A stretch of DNA of 64,000 nucleotides from positions 9,610,001 through 9,674,000 of the forward strand of contig OU612065.1 of assembly GCA_914767715.1 (NCBI GenBank), read 5' to 3'. Shown piece after piece: positions 24,713-36,200 of this stretch; position 1 is the stretch's first letter, and every line of letters starts with the position of its first letter. Under the pieces are notes generated by a model. That model saw only the letters and a list, made by a program, of their open reading frames with translations. It was not told the DNA's origin and did no database searches. The DNA is from Membranipora membranacea. Taxonomy: Eukaryota > Bryozoa > Gymnolaemata > Cheilostomatida > Membraniporidae. The translations under genes and the position numbers were made by a program.

Positions 24713-25775
24713 TCAGAATTTTTGGCGTTTGGTATATTTACCGTGGGTGGATTGCCGACAGCTGGTATTATATGATTGCTTTGGTGCACTCAAACAAAAT
24801 GTACATGTCCTGGTGGAACATGAAGTGTTTATACCGTACAGCCTTGCCAATAAAGCTGGGTGTCGGATACATGGCTGATCCATAACATCCATTCCGGCAA
24901 TTAATACAGTGTGAAGATGTGAAATGTAACTAGATGCTAGTCTCAATGTTTCAATTTTACTGAGTTTACGGTCTTTTGGCTCAGTTGGTATCAAAGTTCT
25001 TAGCTCTCCGAATGCACTGTTCACTGAATGAGTTCTATCACGCTCACGAGCATTGGCTACCACTACCGGTGGCTGTGATACTTTCTGTTGTAGTAGAGGA
25101 GGAGTAGGAGGCATCTCTAGCTTTGGCTGCTGTAATATTATATCTTGTTTGGCATTGTGTAGATCTACGGCTAGCGCAGAGTCGCTGCTGGCTTCACTGA
25201 TATCTGAGTGATCATCACCATCCTCGCTGTGAGACCTCTTCTGCATCTAAAAACACAATAATAGAATTATGAGGCTTAGCACTCATCAGCAATATGCACG
25301 CAGGGAAAAATGGTAGGGGAGGCGAAAATCCTTGAGGGTTTCTGCCTCCCCTAGAACTAAGGGCCTGAAAGGTGTCAATGTCGGTCTTCCACAAACAAAT
25401 ACAAGTCCTTTCAACGATACAAAAATACAGCTATTTATATTCAAGCAATTCAGTAAAAACATTATCAAACTTATCTCTTCAACTTGGTCATCCCCACAAC
25501 CCTTCCTAACTAATACGGAGTATTAGTGGTTATTTAACAATGCTTTCAGAATGACTTAGTTGCAATGGCATAAAAGAAGCAATATGGCAGCGGTTGGTGG
25601 ACGTAGCGAGTTGCTTGTAAAAATATGTATGAGCATACTGTGATGTACCTAGTACCGACCCCCTATTGACATCAGATATTTCTATCGTCATACATATACA
25701 AATGTCAAATACAAGCTCATAGTATTCAGAGTACTGCAAATTTCAGCGGAAAAAACTTACCTCTATTCTTTTCAT
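24713..25775 (-). CDS. bHLH transcription factor of the Paraxis/Scleraxis (TCF15/SCX) type
   Basis: Class A bHLH factors of this group bind E-boxes with an E-protein partner and pattern mesoderm in bilaterians. Two exons are supported. The five-codon initiator exon 25775-25761 (MKRIE) has an in-frame stop just upstream, and exon 25246-24713 joins in phase 0. The protein has about 182 residues. The basic region [15 protein letters not shown], helix 1 ([12 protein letters not shown]), loop and helix 2 ([20 protein letters not shown]) match the Paraxis/Scleraxis signature, in particular IPTEP and [16 protein letters not shown] short CTFCLS motif near the C terminus also recurs in that family. 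The acidic, Ser-rich N terminus is unplaced. If the short exon is not used, translation could begin at ATG 25246. Confidence 0.85.
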
Positions 25776-27189
25776 TTGAAAGCTTTCGTGAATCTCGTTA
25801 ATGGCTGGTTAGAAATCTCCGCCAATGTGTCTGGTATTGAAGAGATCTAGAAGTCAACTACAGTGGAAGAATCTATATGTAAAGTTTAGCTGCACTGAGT
25901 CAAACTAATCACAGATCCTACTGGGTTACCCTACTCAGATCAAGTGATAGTGGGAGTCTGATGGAGATAGCCAAACTGTGGCTATTATAGCAGCGTCATT
26001 ACAGGAGTTTACAGTTGAGTGCCTCACACCATCAATCATAACAGCATCAATTTGTAACATTTTCTTTGATTGATACAAACACCAAAATTATTGAAAATTA
26101 CAGCCACCCCCTGAAATATTGCACAGAGCAATATTCAAGCTGTGATATTACGAAATATTGCAGCCAAAAAATAATTGGAGTAATATGTTGAATAAAATTT
26201 CTGAAAGCTGCCATAACAAACCAGCTTCATTGAGGATTCACGTACCAGCCCTTGTATCCTCGCAATCTATAGTCACAAATATATATGTATTTGTATGTCA
26301 TTTTATGTTGGTCAAGTAGATTGCAGCCCCGTTCAAAGACTGAATAAATGAAGGAAATTCAAAATCAGTGACAGTGAAATGAAAATGGCGGGTTTTAGGT
26401 TGCGTTTGTGTTTGTATGTTATCAATGTTAAATTTCCTGTAGTTCTATTGAAACTCCAGTTGTTAAAATTCTTTCACAATCCTCTTTATGATCGAGAAGA
26501 TCTAAAATAATTAACGATTCATGGCAGATTTATTTAAAACTATTTTTATTAATTATGAACAAAACCCTATGGTTAGTACCCTGAGTAAACCCTCATACAT
26601 CTCAATATGACGCCATGCTGATTCATCGGGTCATAGTGCAGAAATTTAAAAATCAAACAGATTCAAAGAATTTCGAAGAGGAAACTAGCCGTCAGGACCA
26701 CATTGTGTCATCGTTTTGTTGACGTTTTTTTCTAATCATTATAACAAATATAGGATTTTACTCGTCTTTGCTCCTTTGCTTTTTTTGTCATGTTTTTTTC
26801 TGTCCCTGCTCAAAAAAAAAAGATTTTCATAAAAGATTGTAAGATTACAATAATTGTCTAAATTTAAGTAAAATAATTTTTCCCTTGTGTAAAAATTTCG
26901 AATGTGATGGGTGATGAGACAAATAAAAGTTTTTAAATATACAAGGGGGCAACAAAAATAAAGCTATAAGGAAATAAATTTTGAGGTTAGCAAGTTTCAT
27001 AAAAAATATCCAATGAATTAAAAATGAATAAGACAAGAACAACATTGCTTTCTTCAGGACTGTAACACAGTTTTAATTCACAAAGAAAGCAGGCAAGAAA
27101 AGTTTGATCTAAAATATCGATATCGCAACATGGCGATAAAGTGGATGATAGCTTGTGGTTGCATGCTTTGTTTGTGTGTTACCAGCTAC

Positions 27190-27235
27190 AAGCTATCACA
27201 GAGTAAGGATATATATCCTTACTCTGTGAAGCTAT
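27190..27235. repeat. Palindromic micro-insertion with 7-bp flanking direct repeat (element A)
   Basis: A perfect palindrome, 27197-27228, has arms CACAGAGTAAGGATAT and its reverse complement and no loop. It is flanked on both sides by AAGCTAT (27190-27196 and 27229-27235). The arrangement looks like a small inverted-repeat insertion with a target-site duplication. The same palindrome core recurs at 46790-46818. Confidence 0.8.
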
Positions 27236-28977
27236 GCTATGAAATTTTACACGACTCAGAATTTTTGACCAAATTTCAGCTGGACAGCTAATTGCACCCA
27301 ATCGACTTCAGCCTCAAAATGCATAAAATTTGTCACAATGACCCAAAGAATAATTATTTTCACCAGCTAGGAAGTTTCATCAGAGGATCAACTGAAAACT
27401 CAAAAATAAGCCAGTGACCCAGACAATGTTTATTTGATGCCCACATATTCACAGCAGCATTTCCATCTGGTTATGATTAGTATTCCTTTGATCTTTCACT
27501 CATCACCATAACACAGCATGTAGCGGCAAACTAAAGGTTTACTATATACAATGATGGGTAAATATGTTATAGGGATCTAAAATATTCGAGTACCATTCGG
27601 ACAAAGATTTTCTGCTCTGGGATTTTTCAAGCTTCAATTACAATAATCAGTCCAAAGACAATCGAATTCTCGATATGATATCAAGCAATACATTATGTAC
27701 ATTAGGTTATGATTCTAAGTATTTTAGGTAATTTTAAAATGCTGGTCATAATTTTATCCAAACTCCCTCGAAATAACTACATTTAGTTTTATTTTTATTT
27801 AAATCAACTTTTTATCTATCAATATCGATTGTTGACAAAGACACTCTCCTCCTACAAGAACTGGAGTTAATAAAATTATGTGAAGCTTGTGAAAACTCTG
27901 CGCTTGAATTTTCAAAGCAATCAAAAAGATCACAAACCTGCGTTATTTACTGTAGTTTACTCATAATAACTTCCGTTAGTAAAGTTGAAAATAAAAACAA
28001 ATACCAATATATTTGGCATCCTCTGCGATGAAGTTTTTTTGTCGCTGTGGTCTCATACTTTGTAGTGCCAATCACCATTACAGGGTTCCTCAAAGATAAA
28101 ATCAACATTCACACGGCAGCAATTATAAGTGATTATGAGGCAAATATTTTCAATGTAAACAACTATCGGTGGTCGATGATTATAGCTCAAAAAACCACAA
28201 GTACCACATCTCGTTATAATTTGATGGTTTTATGATGTATTGTTTGGTCTCAATGGTTGGCTCCCTGTTGCCATCTCTGGTTGCTGTTGGTATTCTGGTC
28301 TCAATCATCAGGGGTAACCTCCCCACCACCATAAACTTTGTTGTTTTTGTTTCCGCCATAAATTCAGGACAAGACCTAGTTATTAAACTCAATTTAATTT
28401 CTCTCAAAGTTTGTTTATCAAATTTAGGGCCTCTATAATGGCGCACAGTCATTGTCACATGCTCCGCAAGCTGTGACACTTTCACCATAAGATTTACTTC
28501 TAGTATGAAACTGTCAACCATGAAAAAACATCTTATACTTGCTCAACAAAGTCTTCAGACTAAGACCTTGCAGATAAATCTATGAAGAGATTCACTAACT
28601 AGTCTATCTTAGAATACCTTGTTTGCCAATTCATAACATTGGCAAGGGTTGATTTTGCAGCTGCATGCGTGCCCTAAAATTTTGGCTGTAACTGAAATAT
28701 TTGATTTCTTTCAATATCGTTCTACGCACCTCATCACATAATACCACCAATTTGAAAGATATTGTTGTGAAAAGTTACAGTAAAATAGTCCTGGTATTGA
28801 ACAAATGAGAACCTTCACCACTCTGAAATTTTCATTCCACTGATGTGAACTGATTTTTAAAAACAAATATTTTGCTGGAAAAAAACATTTCTTTAGAACA
28901 GTCATTAATGATAAGTAACGCCCTATTTGGCCCTGAGCGGTTGACGTGATAATGACTTTGGTAACAATATTGACTGC

Positions 28978-28992
28978 TGTCAGCAGCTGACA
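28978..28992. promoter_or_regulatory. Dyad containing an E-box core
   Basis: TGTCAGCAGCTGACA has 6-bp inverted arms around CAG and contains CAGCTG, an E-box of the kind bHLH dimers bind. It sits between two bHLH genes and could serve auto- or cross-regulation. Single E-boxes are frequent by chance, so this is weak. Confidence 0.2.
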
Positions 28993-30363
28993 CAGTCACT
29001 CATCATCCCGAGAGCGTTGATGTAAAATCCAGGGCTGTGAAGATTGATGGGTACTTGTTGGCGTAAAAAATGAATTTAGAAGCTGACAGTAAAGTGTCAT
29101 TGCATCATAGTGCCACAGCTGCTATATCCGTGATGTGAAACTTTTCTAAAGTGATTTCATAACTTTGAAAGTAATTACAGATGATGATCGTTGAATTATT
29201 AGAAATTCAAAATTGAATGTTTTTTGCCCAACCTTGCTTTTGATACATATTGAATAATTGGAAAACCTTTTTTAGCCGACCAAAGCATTTCTAGGAATTT
29301 ATTAAAAGAAAGCCAATGAGTCATAAGCACACCTTTCATTATTTGTAAGCTCATATCCTTATGGGCTGCTGCCTTCCCAATCCCATGACGTAGTGTTTTA
29401 ATCCGTTTGATGCGATTATTTTGGACTGCTCACTCTTTATGGCATATTTTTGGTCAGAATTCTTGGCTTGTAAAACAGGTGTTAACTTTGAGCATCAAAA
29501 GACCCTTTCTCTTCTGGGTGTAGCTGGCCCATCCATGAGGTGAGACATAAAAATTCATTGTCATATATTTATAATTGTTATTGGCAACCGCAGCATTTTC
29601 TCAAAAGGAATGTTCCTGGCTAATTTTGTTGTCTCAAACAATGTTTATGCACAAATACCATTAAGTATTCTTGTTGCAATCTGTCCCATCATTTTGCTAT
29701 CCAGTATCCATACAATCGAAAGGTTCTCCTCTTGCCACATAGCTCACCAGCGATGTGATTGTTGACATTGACGCAAACTCAGATAAAAATTGGTAACTCA
29801 AATTCTCTGTGTAAATAGATCAATAAATAATGTGTCCATTACCTCTGCATCTAATTTCTAGTTTAATTTACATAGAAAGAATAAAAACAAGATGAACATT
29901 CCGTATATGTGACAATCTTAGCCTGAATTAATTGCTGTCGTATATTATAACATTATTGAGAAGTGTCAATTCCCACTTTGGTGCCGAATTATTTTTATTG
30001 CACAGCATATTGCTTTATCATGAGTAACTCCTTCCCAGCCCAGTGCAGTTTTATTGGCAGATTACTGGTATAAATAATTTATTGGTGTGTTTATCTCAAG
30101 TATACTATGACTCTCTTACTTGCATGTCGATGATACTTGATATTAGTAATACATTAGGGCTGCAAATGATACTGTAAAGATTAGCATGCTTAGGCACACG
30201 TCCTCAGTATAATGTTACTATGTCACTAAAAGGCCTTCATCTGCCCTCCAAGTCTTTGCAAGCTTAGCTCTTATAAGCTCACAGGGTTATCAGTCACACG
30301 AAAAGTTTTTGTGTAAGTTGTCTGGTGTGTTATTCTGCTGTCAAAAAGACAGCCCACATAAAT

Positions 30364-32081
30364 ATGTTTGAACAGAAATTATTCCCTGTCAAATCCTTCG
30401 TCCATCGGAAATGTAAGTATATTTTTAATGTGTAATTGAACTTCTCTATGTTATCCGCAAAACCGAGTAAAATGAAAACATATCTTTTCCAGACGTTACT
30501 TGATCGCTTTAACATCCTAAAAACCAGAATAACTAATATCTAAAAAGATTAAAAGAATTTCAAAACAATTTATTTTAAAGATAACAATGTTTTCTTCATT
30601 TCAGCCAGAAGGATTAGCCTGGTTATTCAGAGAAATGCAGCTAACCAGCGAGAACGACGACGAATGCAATCAATCAATGATGCCTTTGAAGGTCTGAGAA
30701 CTTGTGTGCCGACCCTCCCATATGAGAAAAAGCTCTCCAAGGTAGGCTGGTGCAATTGTTTGACATAGTATTGTCAGAGAACACAGTCTGCTGTGCTCAA
30801 TGACATTATGGTGGTGGGGAGGCTGGGGGAGGATGTACCTATAGCTATAGTGCATCTTTAGTTAATTGACATGGAAAAACATGTCAACATAAAGAGACTA
30901 AAATAAATCTTGTAAATAGTAAAAAATTGTGAGAAATTCATCAACCACGAAAATTTTCTCCTCAGTATGGGAACACTAACATTTTTAAAGCTGAGTCCAA
31001 TATTCCTAATCAGATTGTCTGTTGCTATCATAGACCTACTAATAATAAACCTTTATTATTAGTAGGTCTATGGTTGCTATATACTTGCTGTAGCCTCTTG
31101 AATAATTTTGGTGAACTACTTTGTGGAGATTACAAGGGGACAAAAAATCATATATACAAAATCAGAGAAGCTTGCCAAATTGCATTGGATAAAAATGTAG
31201 ATGTAAAAACTGTAGCCGTCACAATAGCTTACCTTTTGGGTATATACATTAAACAAACCTCGAATTTGTATGTTTGGTAAACTCTGCACCAATAGAGTGG
31301 ATTTTATCTTTTAACTTTTGGTTTGGGAGATATTATAATCTAATTATTACTTCACACTAAATTTGTTCCTATATATAATATAATTGCGATGACCCTTACA
31401 GATTAGATCAAAGGTTTTATCACACCTTGTACAAATTAATTAATTCACCACATCGCAGCTAAACTAACAAAATAAAGGGAAGTACAGCAGCACATCTGCT
31501 CTTCCCATCAATCTATTGCAGAATTATGCAACTTTATGTGGGATTTGTGGAGTGAATTATAAGGCAGGTGTGTAGCACTTAATGTTCTAACTTCTGTCTC
31601 GGCTACTGTAAAAGCGCAATAACCATTACATTTTTCCGCTGCCCAACCCAATATATACGCAGTGGTGACCACTGCAACTTCTGGCGATAATACTCAAATA
31701 TACCTCAGACTGAATTTCATGTTCTCCTCCCGTCTCAAATCAAACCTTAGATAATCTATCTGGTCTCTGAGCAAACCATTGTGGCTGCCAGAGGAAATCT
31801 TCACAGTAAATTAATTTATTATATAGGTGGACACCTTACGACTTGCGATAGATTATATCCAGTTTCTCAAGGAGCTTATAGAGACAACAAAGCTTGATGA
31901 GGACACGACTATGGAAAAGAAGATAATCATCTGCTGTAGCCAGCAGTCACCTGTGGATAACTCCCCACCTGTGTCAGGTCACTCACTGTCCTGGCATCGT
32001 AAAGGAAGCTCAAACGGCAATAAAATAATCACAAGCAGTATCTGGGTACCGAAACCAGAAGATATCACACCAGACGACTGA
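30364..32081 (+). CDS. PTF1A: bHLH transcription factor, PTF1A-like
   Basis: PTF1A is a class A bHLH protein of the PTF1 complex, which controls neuronal and (in vertebrates) pancreatic fates. Three exons with matching phases: 30364-30412 (16 codons, starts MFEQK), 30605-30741 and 31827-32081. The total is about 146 residues, much shorter than the human protein because the long N terminus is absent. The bHLH reads [32 protein letters not shown], then [17 protein letters not shown], nearly identical to PTF1A. Downstream, KKIIICC, GHSLSW and IWVPKPED correspond to the conserved PTF1A C-terminal motifs (KVIICH, GHSLSW, VWTPEDP), which separates it from other bHLH families. An intron splits the loop from helix 2. 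The initiator exon is chosen for its ATG, good donor and exact phase fit. It is short, so that part is less certain than the rest. Confidence 0.9.
31021..31080. repeat. Palindromic micro-insertion with 8-bp flanking direct repeat (element B)
   Basis: Inverted arms of 21 bp begin CATAGACCTACTAATAATAA and meet across a 2-base CC centre (31029-31072). Exact copies of GTTGCTAT flank the hairpin at 31021-31028 and 31073-31080. It sits in the second intron of the PTF1A-like gene. The sequence is unrelated to elements A and C, but the architecture is the same. Confidence 0.85.
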
Positions 32082-33278
32082 GATCAGTAATTAGAATCCT
32101 TCGAGGACCAGATAAGAGAGACAATGGTGCCTGTCCAGCAATTAGTATAGTAGGCAATTAAAACAGCAAAACATGAGAGGCGGTATAACGGTTTTGTTAG
32201 AGGGAGACAAACCAAACCATGAAGTTGGCTGAATCAAATAGAACACCTGCTAATTATATCAAACTTTTATATAATCTTTTATCATCAATCTGAGGACAAG
32301 TGCTCTGCTGTACCAAAAATAGAACATCTGTGAAGAGCAGGAATGACAGCAGACAATGTGTCAGTAACAGCAGTATACATCACAAGTAGGGTGAGCGAGA
32401 GGGTCAGAGCCTGCAGTGATGCAAGACAATCAGGCAGCTGCTATGAGGGCAAAATACCAATCTTCAGTGATGTGCATGCACAGCTGTCACGATTGGCAAC
32501 ATTTTATTACAACTTATCATCAGTTCAATAAGCATATTTTAGGTTCTATAATGTTATTTCAGCCACAAAAGGGTGATTAAGGATGAGGCAAAATGTCATT
32601 GATTCATTCAATGGATATTTTGTTATTTTTGTGGATAAGTGTTTGTAGTTGAGTGGAATTAGTACAGACAGCAGTGTAAAGTCTGCGCTGACACTATAAA
32701 AAGATCCTGTTGGTTGCTATGTTGTTGTTATTTTTCACTGAACAATGACTAATGACCGAGAAGGAGGAAACTCTTTTCTCGCAACTAGTTTTGATTTTCA
32801 TTTGAATCGGCATACAGATGACCTTGCTGAGTATCATGTTCAGCAAGTTCAGTGAGTGTTTTTTGTAAGACTTTTGCATTGAACAAAAACTAAGAAAATC
32901 TTATAAAAATGATATTTGTTTTTATTCATAAAGATACAGAAAATTCCCAATAAAACTGATGTAATGATAAAACATAGAAAACCTTGAATATGGTTATATA
33001 GACAAATTACGATCACCTAAATTTCCAATAAAACTGTGGTTATGCATTGCCCCAATCCATGGTTGCAACAATCCCATCACTGGTATCAACACTGGCGCAA
33101 GAATACAATATAAGTTCTGAAACTGGAATCATTCAATAATTGTGTGCATAGAGGAAGATCACATTTATGGTACTTGAACTTTGACAACTACAAATAAATT
33201 AACTAAGTATGCTCTAGTAACAGGAAAAATGGAGAAGAAGTGTGTACTTCAGAGGAACGGCGCTGTCCATATCGATCA
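32082..33278. other. Convergent gap between PTF1A-like and SNX genes
   Basis: This contains the two 3' UTRs and no coding exon. AATAAA on the plus strand at 32949-32954 and on the minus strand at 32921-32926 are candidate polyadenylation signals for the PTF1A-like and SNX genes. The minus-strand signal lies to the left of the plus-strand one, so the two transcripts would overlap tail to tail. Confidence 0.45.
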
Positions 33279-36200
33279 TCACTGAGCAGAGATAGACATC
33301 TTCAACGAGTTCAGTGCATCTTCTAGAGAAGTGATATGCTACAAAATTGGAAATGTAATAATTTAGGAACTGAAATGATATAATGCTGATACTCTTTTTA
33401 GGAACTTTCCACCATATGAGAACAGCATATCTTACTTGATGACAGATAATTACGTATTTACGTAATTACTTTCTAACACAAACTCTGAGGTCATTCTAGC
33501 GGAAGGAACACCCAAATGAATTTGATTTCTTTCACTTGAAATAGCATGTTTTGAACTTGATTAAAAAAAAACGGAGACTAAAGCTTATATTCAGTTTTGT
33601 GTTTGACTGGCAATCACAAGCACAGACCGATATTATTCTTTGTGTCAAGGTTTTTCAATTTCATGCCAAAGTTTGATGTAAAAGAAATTATTTCCTATTG
33701 TAAAATCTATGTCTAATTTTTTTTGACATTTATGGAAAAAATATAGTTTCTATTCATAGTCTGTCAAGATAGTAACTGGTTACAGGTCTATGCGGCACAC
33801 TATAAGTTTTGTTTTGCACTACAACAGAATTTCTGACTAAACAAACCTATCTTCTGCTCCATAAACAGAATAATACTACACGTAGCAAAACATAGACAAC
33901 TGGAAACATTATGACGAATTAAAATGACATATCTACACTACCAGAATAACTAGATGTTTTCCTCCCCAAGTCACAACATGATGCCATGTACGTGCTTCTC
34001 TAACTCTAAATGATAAACAAAATTGAAAATACAGCTTATATGTTAGCAGCACATATCCATATTTTAATCACTATTTTTGAGCCACAAACAATTTGTTGCA
34101 TCCGACAGGGGATCAATTACCTTGTCGTATGTATCAATATTTCTCTGAGCTAGTCCACCAAGGAGTTCTTTCATATCACTTTTCTTGTTCATATGCCATC
34201 TTTCCAAGTCTGTCTTCAGCCTTTGATTTCTTTCCTCTAACTTTGCTTTCCCCTCAGAGTGTGCGCTTTCTAGCTGCAAACACAGAGAGACTCAAATAAT
34301 GTATCAGAAGAAAAAAAGACTGAGACAAAATCTCACACCAATGGAATACATCAACCCTTGACAAATTAAACCATCCCTCACTGTCATTGCACTGTTCATT
34401 AAAGACATTCTGTCTTTAGGTAAATTGATGAATGAAATTAGATGAGGCAGACATAGAACAAGAACAGCTTTTTTGAATCTAACTAAATCAGATTTGAAGC
34501 TCATCTACCTGTCTTGGATGTATTTACAAGGCCGAAAAATGACTCAATTTGCTATATGCTCCTATTATGAAAACACTCAATACAGTATACCATACATACA
34601 ATGACGCTGAAACTTAAAAACTCCAAATACAACGCAGTTTCAAAATTCGAAACTTGTTTTTTTTGCAGGGTCCACATTGATTGTCCTTAAACCAGATGCA
34701 AATCAAGTTCTGACAGTTTGCGGTAATGGTGCATATAGTATGGTAGTATGTGTTGATATATTATATATGATGACTTGAAAATTACATATACAATATGTTT
34801 GTCTCAATAATTAAATGTCCATATCCAGCAAAGCGGCATCTTTAGAGGTAAAAAGATATGTGTTATATGATGATGAATCATTACCTCTGTAATTCTAGCA
34901 GAAAATTTGTCAACTTTAGTTTTTATCGCTTCTTCAGTGTTACTTCTGCTGAGAAAACCACCAGTACCTGGAGTCTCCACTTCCAACTACAAAATTAAAT
35001 ATCTGATATAACTGTTATGTGGGTGAAGTTGATGGGCCTTACATGGAACGGAATGTTAATATAGTGTAGCTTAGATCAATTATATGAACATTACATGTAT
35101 TGTAACGGCGTATACCTTTTTCTTTTCTTCAGAACATTTCACCAATTCTTCTGTAATGATTTCCAACTCATGATGCAAAGCATCACGCCTTGCGAGAGCA
35201 CCCTGCAATTATAAAACACACAATATGCGTTTATCAAAACTTAAGGGAAGAATGGTTTAAGGTTGTTGGGTTGAAAGTTGTGCGAATAGAAGCTGAATGA
35301 TGATAAAATCAGTAGTCTGCCCAGGCAATCATTTGCATAAAATGAACTCCCAGGGGTTGATCATTGCACATATCTCTAGCGATAGAAATATTGTATTATA
35401 ATAATACTTTGATCCTGCCAATAAAAACTTGTTGTTTCGAGAAGTGCTGTTATTAAAACAATCACAACGTTGTTGTACGTTAGTTTCAGCTCCGCCTGCT
35501 TTAACATGACCCCACAACCAGCTTGATTGTTAGAATCGGAGAATCCAAAATAATCATTTTGGTATGGACCAATTTCCTGTAACTCGAGCAAACCAATTGT
35601 GCCCCGAGTTGGAAGTTCAGCAATTTTCAGATGTCGCGCAAACAAAACTAGCTAAAATTCTTAACTTGATTTTTTGGCATGAGTGAGAGGGATGAACGCA
35701 TAACCATAACTTGAGCAAAAATAATAATCATGCCTGTCCGCAATACTTTTATGGGATACATAATAATTATGTAAAAAAAAGAATTAAAGCTTAGTTATTA
35801 TCTCCTCTCTGATCCAAGAATCAAAGAGAAGACAATTTTTAGTCACAACATCATGGCAACAGGGAGGGTGGGATATACCCACCTTCCCTGATGGCAAGGT
35901 ACTAAGATGGCATCGGACTTGTACCCAACTAATGGCAAATAACTAAGCAAATTTCTACAAACCTTGATAGATTCTGCAAATAAGACGTACTCTTTTGCCG
36001 GTAAAATAACTTTGTGGGACATATCATTCACCTGTAAGAAGATGAGTTTACCATAGGACAAACAAAAGAATCTATGAATGTGTGTTATTGATATAGTCCT
36101 CTCCAAAAGACATATCAAATATTTTAGTGGCATGAATCAGGCTGTCTCAATGATCTCCTGTCAACACACAATTACATACATGAATATTTTTTTATCTATT

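Larger units (their letters stand above)
25776..30363. other. Shared 4.6 kb upstream region between two divergent bHLH genes
   Basis: No coding exon is supported. The region separates the start of the Paraxis/Scleraxis-like gene (-) from that of the PTF1A-like gene (+), so it should hold both promoters. Visible items are a perfect palindrome with flanking direct repeats at 27190-27235, E-box cores CAGCTG within a dyad at 28978-28992, and several AT-rich tracts. Confidence 0.5.

Noticed and set aside
30069-30076. TATAAATA ahead of the PTF1A-like gene
   Set aside because: It is 288 bp from the ATG in very AT-rich sequence, so a chance match is likely.
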